A stretch of DNA of 64,000 nucleotides from NCBI GenBank assembly GCA_040216555.1, contig JAVJOW010000007.1, forward strand, positions 1 to 64,000. Reading direction: 5' to 3'. The position numbers were made by a program, and so were the translations under genes. The DNA comes from Arenibacter sp040216555. Its GTDB lineage: Bacteria; Bacteroidota; Bacteroidia; Flavobacteriales; Flavobacteriaceae. Below, piece after piece: positions 54,553-61,981 of this stretch (position 1 is its first letter; each line of letters starts with the position of its first letter). The notes under the pieces were generated by a model. That model was not told the origin of the DNA, did not search any database, and worked only from the letters and a program-made list of their open reading frames with translations.

Positions 54553-56121
54553 ATGAACCTCAATATTAAGGACACCTTTAATACTGAACTTCCCTCCGAC
54601 CCTGTCCATGAAAATACCAGAAGACAGGTCATGCAGGCGTGTTTCTCTTTTGTTACACCAAAATCAACCTCAAAACCGAGCATAATCCATACCTCGAATG
54701 AATTGGCCAAGGATCTGGGGCTGACGGTTGCCGATCTTAAGTCCGAGGAATTCAAAAATATTTTTAGTGGAAACTCGGTATTACCGGGCACCAATCCCTA
54801 CGCCATGTGCTACGGAGGACACCAATTTGGTAACTGGGCAGGACAGCTGGGAGATGGCCGTGCCATTAATTTATTTGAAGTTACCCACAATAATAAACAA
54901 TGGGCACTACAACTTAAGGGTGCAGGGGAAACTCCCTTTTCCAGAACTGCCGATGGACTGGCGGTATTGCGTTCCTCTATCAGGGAATACTTGTGCAGTG
55001 AAGCCATGTACCACTTGGGAGTGCCTACTACCAGAGCGCTTTCCCTAGCGCTCACAGGAGACCAGGTACTAAGGGATGTGCTGTACAATGGCAACCCTGA
55101 ATACGAAAAGGGAGCCGTGGTGTGCAGGGTGGCACCCACTTTTTTACGTTTTGGAAATTTTGAAATTTTTTCTGCAAGACAGGATAAAAAAAATTTAAAA
55201 ACACTCGCGGATTATACTATAAGGCATTTCTTTCCCCATATAAAAGAAGGTACTAAGGAAGCTTATCTACAATTTTTCAGGGAGGTCACCAACAATACCC
55301 TGGATATGATCATACACTGGCAACGGGTAGGCTTTGTACACGGGGTAATGAATACCGATAATATGTCCATTCTTGGTCTAACTATAGATTACGGTCCCTA
55401 TGGATGGCTTGAGGGTTACGAAGAAGGATGGACCCCCAATACCACAGACCGACAGTATAAACGCTATAGATATGGGAATCAAATAAACATTGGCCTTTGG
55501 AATCTTTATCAATTGGCAAATGCCCTCTTCCCTTTAATAGAGGATTCCAAAGCGCTTGAAGACATATTAATGGAATACCGTAATAATTATTCCACAAAAT
55601 ATCTCTCGATGATGAAATCTAAAATTGGTCTTTTCAAATCCGACGAAAATGACGCAGAGCTTTTGGGCAGATTGGAAGACAACTTACAATTGACAGAAAC
55701 GGACATGACCATATTTTTTAGAAATCTTAACCGCATTACCAAGGATAGTCCTACAAATGAAGACTTTTTGGATCCAGTAATGGATGCCTTTTACGCACCA
55801 GAAGAAGTGAAGGGAGATATCCTGGAAAAATGGAAGTTATGGTTTACCGATTATAAAAATAGATTGCAAAAAGAAAGTTTAAGCGACACGCAGAGAGCGA
55901 AAAAAATGAACGATGTAAACCCAAAATATGTTCTGAGAAATTACATGGCACAATTGGCCATAGATGATGCGGATAAAGGGGATTACTCCTTATTGGATGA
56001 ATTTTTTCAATTATTAAAAAATCCGTATCAAGAACAAACGCAGGCTGAAAAATGGTTTGCGAAGAGACCGGAATGGGCAAGGCACAAAGTAGGTTGTTCC
56101 ATGCTCTCCTGTAGCTCATAG
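54553..56121 (+). CDS. selO: Protein adenylyltransferase SelO (YdiU)
   Basis: This is a 522-residue protein; the ATG at 54553 is preferred over an in-frame TTG 15 bases upstream. It has a pseudokinase fold: CYGGHQFGNWAGQLGDGRA, LQLKGAGETPFSRTADG, the HGVMNTDNMSILGLTIDYGPYG active-site region (catalytic Asp and metal site), and C-terminal RNYMAQLAIDDADKGDYS. The last residues are SCSS, matching bacterial SelO where Cys replaces the selenocysteine of animal SelO. SelO transfers AMP to proteins in redox stress. It is near msrA/msrB. Confidence 0.95.
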   Translation: MNLNIKDTFNTELPSDPVHENTRRQVMQACFSFVTPKSTSKPSIIHTSNELAKDLGLTVADLKSEEFKNIFSGNSVLPGTNPYAMCYGGHQFGNWAGQLGDGRAINLFEVTHNNKQWALQLKGAGETPFSRTADGLAVLRSSIREYLCSEAMYHLGVPTTRALSLALTGDQVLRDVLYNGNPEYEKGAVVCRVAPTFLRFGNFEIFSARQDKKNLKTLADYTIRHFFPHIKEGTKEAYLQFFREVTNNTLDMIIHWQRVGFVHGVMNTDNMSILGLTIDYGPYGWLEGYEEGWTPNTTDRQYKRYRYGNQINIGLWNLYQLANALFPLIEDSKALEDILMEYRNNYSTKYLSMMKSKIGLFKSDENDAELLGRLEDNLQLTETDMTIFFRNLNRITKDSPTNEDFLDPVMDAFYAPEEVKGDILEKWKLWFTDYKNRLQKESLSDTQRAKKMNDVNPKYVLRNYMAQLAIDDADKGDYSLLDEFFQLLKNPYQEQTQAEKWFAKRPEWARHKVGCSMLSCSS

Positions 56122-56149
56122 ACCAGGGGCACCATTAACTCAAAGGCAA

Positions 56150-56407
56150 ATGCTATTAGAAAAAATAAAAGCCATCCCATTGGGTTACTCTACCGTGCTG
56201 TTCCTTGGTAAAAAATATGCCCTTACCCGAACCGATTTTAATGAAGGAAGGAGCACCAAAGTATATGCAGAGGAATTGGGCGGCAAGGATTTCATCAGTT
56301 TTAACTTTTATATTTCGGAAAAGGGAGAGAAATTAAAACCTTGTGAAATGCCGGCCGAAAGGGTGATCTATTTTTTAACCAATTACAACTTATTGCAATC
56401 AAAATAA
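56150..56407 (+). CDS. Small conserved hypothetical protein downstream of selO
   Basis: This 85-residue soluble protein has no signal peptide. Visible features are IPLGYSTVLFLGKKYALTRTDFNEG, AEELGGKDFISFNFYI and a helical C terminus. It starts 28 bases after selO and probably shares its transcript. I cannot name a family with confidence. Its codon use and position suggest a real gene, and association with SelO or Msr proteins makes a redox-related role plausible but unproven. Confidence 0.7.
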   Translation: MLLEKIKAIPLGYSTVLFLGKKYALTRTDFNEGRSTKVYAEELGGKDFISFNFYISEKGEKLKPCEMPAERVIYFLTNYNLLQSK

Positions 56408-56427
56408 CAACAGGGTAATTCATAAAA

Positions 56428-56452
56428 AAACCTGCTCTTAGAGCAGGTTTTA
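56428..56452. terminator. Bidirectional terminator between the small gene and prc
   Basis: A stem AAACCTGCTC/GAGCAGGTTT with a three-base loop has seven A on the left, giving a T run on the minus strand. It can end the prc message on the minus strand and, more weakly, the selO transcript. Confidence 0.85.
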
Positions 56453-56473
56453 ATTTATTATGATTATCTACAA

Positions 56474-58642
56474 TTAGCCTTTTACACTGGCCAATTTAGA
56501 ATTCTTTATATTACTCAATTTAAGATCCTGTAATACATTAACAGCTTCCTCAACATAAACATCCTTGGCCAAATCCTTATGCCAACGGTTGCGCTTTTCC
56601 CTTAATACGGAATCTTGGACAAACAACTCTTTTTCATATTGTAAAGATTCAAAGGTTAGGTGCGAATCGTAATCCGAAATGGTTTTAAAATACTTGGCCT
56701 TTTCCTTATCCAATTCCAATCCCTTCTTATATTCATCATATTTCAAAGAAACAACAATTTCATCCTGTGCTTTTTTGATCCATTGCGCATTTTCCTCAAT
56801 CAACTTTATTTGATTGTTCTGATCCATTCTTTTAGTGCTGTTGGCAATGGTGGACTCATAGTCAATATAACCATCCCAAGGAGTATACTCCGCTGGGGAA
56901 ATCTTATCCCAGGTCAAAGGATTTTCCTGATCCCTTTCCCCTAGGTCTATATAGCTATAGCGATCTGGAACAACAACATCGCTCTTAACCCCTTCCAATT
57001 GGGTAGATCCTCCATTTATTCTGTAGAATTTTTGGGTAGTAAGTTTTATAGCTCCAAGATCTCCGTGCTCATTACCTCTTACAATATTCTCCAAGGGGAT
57101 TACATTTTGAACGGTTCCCTTACCGAAGGTTTGTTTGCTACCGATAACCACGCCTCTTTTATAATCTTGAATGGCCGCTGCCAAAATTTCCGATGCAGAA
57201 GCCGATAACTCATTTACCAAAATCACCAAAGGTCCATCCCATTGAATACGTTCGTCCTTATCATTATAAACTTCCGGTTTTTTATCGGTTGACCTTACCT
57301 GTACAATTGGTCCGTCCTTAATAAATAACCCAGCCATTTCAACAACTGTTTTAAGGGATCCGCCACCATTATCACGTAGGTCCAGGATTAGTCCCTCGGC
57401 TCCGGCCTGTTTTAATCTTTCCACTTCTTGGGCCACGTCCGTTGCGGCGTTTCTTTCATTATAGTCCTCAAAATCCACATAAAACTTGGGTAGATTGATA
57501 AGTCCATATTTTTGGTTGCCCTTTATTATGGCCGCAGATTTGGCATAAGACTCCTCCAATTCCACCACATCACGGGTAAGGGAGATTACCACTAGGGAAC
57601 CATCCACTTTTCTAACCGTCAAATCCACGACAGTTCCTTTGGGGCCTTTTATAAACTTAATGGCATCATCCAAACGCATACCCACAATATCGACCGGTGC
57701 TTCCCCATTTTGACCAACTTTTAGTATCTCATCACCAACTTCCAATTGCTGATCTCTCCATACGGGTCCGCCGGATATAATCTCTACTATTTTGGTCTGA
57801 TCTTTTTTCTTTTGAAGTCGGGCACCAATACCCTCAAATTTACCAGACATACTGGTATCAAATTTTTCTTTGTCGTCCGGAGCAAAATAGAAGGTGTGTG
57901 GGTCAAATACCTCAACTATAGTATTTAGATATTGTACAAACCAATCCTTGCGCTCCAAGTCATCCACAAAATCGAAATAATCATCCAAGGTGTTTTTGGT
58001 AGATTCCCTTGCAGCCTTTTCAGCTTCCGCTGGTGTTAATGGTCCGTCAGCACTGTTTTCCTCTTCAAAAACCACAGGCTCATCCCCGTCAGCTCCCGCC
58101 TTGGCAGATTCCTTGTTCAAATTCAATTTGGAATCGTAAGTACCCAAAGTGGCATATTTTAACTGCTTTCTCCAACGCTCTTTCAAATCTTTGCGAGAGT
58201 CCACATATCCTTGGCCATCGTAATTGATTTCAATGGTTTCGTCCACCGAGTAATCAAAAGGTTCATCCAAAACCTCTTTATAAATTTCCTTGGCGTCCCC
58301 CATTCGCTTCAATAGGCGCTCGTAAACCATGTCGAAAAAAGTTATGTCGGTATTCTTTATCTGATCATCCAACTGAAACTTATATTTTTCAAATTCCTGA
58401 ATGTCGCTTTCCAAGAAATATCTTTTAGTGGGATCCAAAACATCCAAAAAGCCTTCAAAAACATTAACGGAAAAATCATCGTCAATATCTTTTGGCTGGT
58501 AATGGCCGCGTTCCAATACATAGGTAATAAGGTCCAACAACAATTTGTCCTTGTCATCTGTTTCAAATGATTTGTTGGTAAAACTGCATGAAGCTACCGC
58601 AACAAGCATTACAATCAATGCGTAGGCTAAATTTCTTTTCAT
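56474..58642 (-). CDS. prc: Carboxy-terminal processing (tail-specific) protease
   Basis: This 722-residue periplasmic serine protease has a lipoprotein-like signal (VAVASCSF, Cys19). An N-terminal helical region is followed by a PDZ domain (PVWRDQQLEVGDEILKVGQN), an S41 core with the catalytic Ser in ELSASASEI and Lys in SKQTFGKGTVQNVI, and a C-terminal DUF3340-type domain. It removes C-terminal tags from exported proteins and affects envelope balance. It is divergent from surE across 355 bases. Confidence 0.94.
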   Translation of the reverse strand: MKRNLAYALIVMLVAVASCSFTNKSFETDDKDKLLLDLITYVLERGHYQPKDIDDDFSVNVFEGFLDVLDPTKRYFLESDIQEFEKYKFQLDDQIKNTDITFFDMVYERLLKRMGDAKEIYKEVLDEPFDYSVDETIEINYDGQGYVDSRKDLKERWRKQLKYATLGTYDSKLNLNKESAKAGADGDEPVVFEEENSADGPLTPAEAEKAARESTKNTLDDYFDFVDDLERKDWFVQYLNTIVEVFDPHTFYFAPDDKEKFDTSMSGKFEGIGARLQKKKDQTKIVEIISGGPVWRDQQLEVGDEILKVGQNGEAPVDIVGMRLDDAIKFIKGPKGTVVDLTVRKVDGSLVVISLTRDVVELEESYAKSAAIIKGNQKYGLINLPKFYVDFEDYNERNAATDVAQEVERLKQAGAEGLILDLRDNGGGSLKTVVEMAGLFIKDGPIVQVRSTDKKPEVYNDKDERIQWDGPLVILVNELSASASEILAAAIQDYKRGVVIGSKQTFGKGTVQNVIPLENIVRGNEHGDLGAIKLTTQKFYRINGGSTQLEGVKSDVVVPDRYSYIDLGERDQENPLTWDKISPAEYTPWDGYIDYESTIANSTKRMDQNNQIKLIEENAQWIKKAQDEIVVSLKYDEYKKGLELDKEKAKYFKTISDYDSHLTFESLQYEKELFVQDSVLREKRNRWHKDLAKDVYVEEAVNVLQDLKLSNIKNSKLASVKG

Positions 58643-58997
58643 CTAATTTTTTTTATTGTTTTCCACATTTGGAGCAATTTTGTAAACAGAAACCACTCCC
58701 CCCATTTTCTAATTTTACAATCATCTAAAATTAATCAAACCACCTCTGCAATCCAAGTTTTGCCTTTTAAAAGTGGTTAAATGTGCCAATTACTCTAAGA
58801 TAACGAAAAAATCGTGCCATATTATACCGATATGCCATTAATCTTTTGTTAATATCTCAAATGCCTAGGACACTGACAAAGGTTGGAAGTATATTGTCCT
58901 TTCCATTAATTCAATGTAAAATTTCAGTACATACCCTTCTTAATACAAAAAGCGATAATAGATTAAAAACGTATTTTTGCAGCATAAATTATATTCC
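58643..58997. other. Intergenic region between prc and surE
   Basis: This 355-base AT-rich gap holds the divergent promoters of prc and surE. I see a -7 box for surE at 58972-58979. No clear box was found for prc. A weak match to a sigma-54 pair at 58882-58898 has the wrong last base. There is no tRNA-like fold, terminator or open frame worth calling. Confidence 0.6.
58972..58979 (+). promoter_or_regulatory. Predicted -7 promoter box of surE
   Basis: TATTTTTG is an exact TAnnTTTG match, 18 bases before the ATG at 58998. No -33 TTTG is seen at the expected spacing. Confidence 0.5.
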
Positions 58998-59777
58998 ATG
59001 GCGAAACCTTTGATCCTTGTCACCAACGACGACGGAATTACAGCTCCTGGCCTTAGGGCGCTGATTCGATTTATGATGGAATTGGGGGAGGTAGTCGTAG
59101 TGGCTCCGGACAGCCCTCAATCTGGAATGGGGCACGCCATAACCATAGACAACACCCTATATATAAAAAAGATTAAAGTAGATTTGGAAAACGGTGCAAA
59201 TGAAGAATACAGCTGTAGCGGAACTCCGGCCGACTGCGTTAAACTTGGCCTACAGGAACTTCTGGGTAGAAAACCCGATCTATGTGTTAGCGGTATAAAC
59301 CATGGATCCAATTCCTCTATCAATGTTATTTACTCCGGTACTATGAGTGCTGCTATTGAAGCTGGTATTGAAGGTATACCGGCCATTGGTTTTTCCCTGT
59401 GCGATTATTCCTGGAATGCCAACTTTGAGGCCAGCAAGGAGGCAGTTCAAAAAATAGTCCGGGAGGCCTTAAGAAATGGTATTCCCAATGGAGTTGTACT
59501 CAACGTTAATATTCCCAAAACCGACAATAAGGAACCCAAAGGTATAAAAATTTGCAGGCAGGCCCGAGCCAACTGGAAAGAGAAATTTGATAAAAGAACC
59601 AACCCCAGTGGAAAGGAATATTACTGGTTAACGGGAGAATTTGAACTGTTGGACAAGGGAGAGGATACGGACGAATATGCTCTGTCCCAAGATTATGTTT
59701 CAGTTGTCCCCACGCAATTTGACCTAACGGCACACCACGCCATTCAACATATTAACAATTGGAAACTAAATGATTAA
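58998..59777 (+). CDS. surE: 5'/3'-nucleotidase SurE
   Basis: This 259-residue enzyme is read from the ATG at 58998 (MAKPLILVTNDDGITAPGL), not the upstream TTG inside the promoter. It has the metal site TNDDG, VVVAPDSPQSGMGHAIT, CSGTPADCVKLGL and SGINHGSNSSINVIYSGTMSAAIEA. It removes phosphate from nucleoside monophosphates in the cytoplasm. The next gene overlaps its end by 8 bases. LpxB and C40 genes follow. Confidence 0.96.
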   Translation: MAKPLILVTNDDGITAPGLRALIRFMMELGEVVVVAPDSPQSGMGHAITIDNTLYIKKIKVDLENGANEEYSCSGTPADCVKLGLQELLGRKPDLCVSGINHGSNSSINVIYSGTMSAAIEAGIEGIPAIGFSLCDYSWNANFEASKEAVQKIVREALRNGIPNGVVLNVNIPKTDNKEPKGIKICRQARANWKEKFDKRTNPSGKEYYWLTGEFELLDKGEDTDEYALSQDYVSVVPTQFDLTAHHAIQHINNWKLND

Positions 59778-60051
59778 AAAAGAAATATTAATTGGATTAA
59801 TAGTTGGTCTCATTGCCAATACCATTGGAACTTTAATGTATATATTGATCTTCTCGGACTTCGGCATCGTGGAAACCTACCAGGCCGCCGTTCAACAGGG
59901 ACATATAGGCAGTTTATTGGCGCTAGGGGCCATTCTTAACTTGGTTGCCTTTTTTGGTTTTTTAAAAATTCGTAGGGATTATAGGGCAAGGGGTGTTATG
60001 ATCGCCACCCTTTTGACCGCTATGCTAATATTGTATTATAAAGTTTTTTAA
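59770..60051 (+). CDS. Small integral membrane protein, unknown
   Basis: This 93-residue protein has three predicted membrane helices (about 5-28, 43-63 and 74-91). It starts within the last codons of surE and is followed by lpxB after 54 bases. No family is recognised. The overlap with surE supports cotranscription. Confidence 0.8.
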   Translation: MIKKEILIGLIVGLIANTIGTLMYILIFSDFGIVETYQAAVQQGHIGSLLALGAILNLVAFFGFLKIRRDYRARGVMIATLLTAMLILYYKVF

Positions 60052-60105
60052 CATCGGGCTTGGGGCTATTTATCTCAGTACTAATGAACCACAGAAACTA
60101 AACGG

Positions 60106-61230
60106 ATGAAATACTATATCATCGCTGGCGAGGCATCGGGGGACCTTCACGGGTCCAACCTCATAAAAGCCATTAAAAAACAGGATTCGGATGCTGACAT
60201 TCGTTGTTGGGGCGGCGATTTAATGAAAGCCGCCGGAGGCGACTTGATAAAGCATTACAAGGAAATGGCCTTTATGGGCTTTCTAGAGGTGATATCAAAT
60301 ATCAATCAAATCTTTAAAAATATCGCCTTTTGCAAAGAAGATATCAGCGATTTTAATCCAGATGTAATTGTCTTTATAGATTATTCCGGCTTTAATCTTA
60401 GAATCGCCTCTTGGGCAAAAAAGAACAAATTTAGGACGAATTATTATATTTCTCCGCAAATATGGGCCTCTCGGGAGGGCAGAATACATAAGATAAAAAG
60501 GGATATTGATGCCATGCACGTAATTCTTCCTTTTGAAAAGGAATTTTATGAAAAGAAACACCACTACCCCGTTAATTTTGTTGGCCATCCTCTTATAGAC
60601 GCTATTGGGAACATTCCCAGGACCAGTGATAAAAAATTTAGGGTAGAGAACAATTTGGATTTGCAAAAGCCCATTATTGCCCTGTTACCGGGAAGCAGAA
60701 AACAGGAGGTTCAAAAAATGCTTACCCTTATGTTATCGGTTACAAAATCTTTCCCCAAATTTCAATTTGTAATTGCAGGGGCACCCAGTTTGGATCTGGA
60801 GTTTTACCAGCCCTTTCTAAAATCGTCCCAAGTAAGTCTTATTTCCAACAAGACCTATGATTTATTGAGCCTATCCTATGCCGCCCTGGTGACCAGCGGG
60901 ACCGCCACCTTGGAAACGGCCCTTTTTAAGATACCCCAAGTGGTCTGTTACCGTGCCAATTGGATATCCTATCAAATTGCTAAAAGGATTATTACCCTTA
61001 AGTTTATTTCCCTAGTGAATCTTATAATGGATAAAGAGGTAGTAAAAGAACTTATCCAAGGAGAGCTGAATACCAAAAACCTAGCCAAGGAGCTCGATAA
61101 AATTTTGAACGGGCCCGAAAGAAAGAAGCAGTTTGAAGCCTATTATGAATTGGAAAAAAAACTAGGAGGCAAGGGCGCCAGTGAAAAAGCAGCATCCCTA
61201 ATAATCCAAAGTGCCCAATTGGATCATTGA
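60106..61230 (+). CDS. lpxB: Lipid-A-disaccharide synthase
   Basis: This 374-residue GT-B glycosyltransferase (GT19) joins UDP-diacylglucosamine with lipid X in lipid A synthesis. It shows YYIIAGEASGDLHGSNLIKAI at the N terminus, YYISPQIWASREGRI, FVGHPLIDAI, LLPGSRKQEVQKML and the C-terminal LVTSGTATLETALFKIPQVV. Length and motif order are normal. It is downstream of surE and the small membrane protein. Confidence 0.96.
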   Translation: MKYYIIAGEASGDLHGSNLIKAIKKQDSDADIRCWGGDLMKAAGGDLIKHYKEMAFMGFLEVISNINQIFKNIAFCKEDISDFNPDVIVFIDYSGFNLRIASWAKKNKFRTNYYISPQIWASREGRIHKIKRDIDAMHVILPFEKEFYEKKHHYPVNFVGHPLIDAIGNIPRTSDKKFRVENNLDLQKPIIALLPGSRKQEVQKMLTLMLSVTKSFPKFQFVIAGAPSLDLEFYQPFLKSSQVSLISNKTYDLLSLSYAALVTSGTATLETALFKIPQVVCYRANWISYQIAKRIITLKFISLVNLIMDKEVVKELIQGELNTKNLAKELDKILNGPERKKQFEAYYELEKKLGGKGASEKAASLIIQSAQLDH

Positions 61231-61419
61231 AAATTTATGATGCTTCATGGAACAACGGTTTCCCTGTTTTTAACCATCACGAAACCGATTTTCCTATGGA
61301 TGGAAAAGCCAATTATTGACGATTTAACTTGAGGTAGTTATAAGGGTTTTCCGAAAAAAATGACGGATTTTAAATTAATTAATTAAATTTGATATCCAAG
61401 AGCACTAACTTTTACTTGG

Positions 61420-61980
61420 ATGATCCAAAGATTTCTTTCTTTATTTCTAATCGTTTTACTAGTTGGCTGCAGTGCGGCCAAGAAAAAAAATGCCTCTCGC
61501 GAAGAAAGAAAAATAACCGTAGCAGCTTCCGAAAAACCAACCGAAATTAAAGGTGAGACTCCTTTAGGCGAGGAATCCATAAACAAACCAGCGAACAAAA
61601 TAACCGAGCAGATCATAAATACCGCATTAACATTTTCGGGCACCCGCTATAAGTTTGGGGGCACAACCAAAAAAGGTATGGATTGCTCCGGATTGCTTTA
61701 TGTTGCCTTTGGGGAGCATGATATTCAATTGCCACGGGCCTCTTATCAAATGGCAGAGGAAGCGCAAAAAATAAATTTAAAGGAGGTTAGCAAGGGCGAT
61801 CTACTTTTTTTTGGGACCTCCAGAAGAAAAAACAACATAAACCATGTAGGCCTGGTAGTCCAGGTAGACGGGAATGAAATAAAATTCATTCATTCCACCT
61901 CATCCCGAGGTGTTATAGTTTCCTCTTTGCAGGAGGGTTATTGGAACTATGCCTTTATAAAGGCTGCCCGGATCCTGTAG
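61420..61980 (+). CDS. NlpC/P60 (C40) peptidoglycan peptidase lipoprotein
   Basis: This 186-residue lipoprotein (LVGCSAA, Cys17) has a linker and a C40 domain. The catalytic Cys89 is in GMDCSGLLY, His142 in NINHVGLVV and the third polar residue is His158 in FIHSTSS. It probably hydrolyses cell-wall peptide stems near the outer membrane. It lies one base before comEC, so cotranslation with it is likely. Confidence 0.94.
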   Translation: MIQRFLSLFLIVLLVGCSAAKKKNASREERKITVAASEKPTEIKGETPLGEESINKPANKITEQIINTALTFSGTRYKFGGTTKKGMDCSGLLYVAFGEHDIQLPRASYQMAEEAQKINLKEVSKGDLLFFGTSRRKNNINHVGLVVQVDGNEIKFIHSTSSRGVIVSSLQEGYWNYAFIKAARIL

Positions 61981-61981
61981 G

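Noticed and set aside
58882..58898. A TTGGAAGTATATTGTC stretch upstream of surE resembling a sigma-54 promoter
   Set aside because: Ten bases after GG comes TC instead of GC, and a better -7 box lies closer to surE at 58972.
61237..61332. A 31-codon open frame (MMLHGTTVSLFL) between lpxB and the C40 gene
   Set aside because: Too short, with no recognisable domain, no promoter box and no neighbour support; most likely chance.
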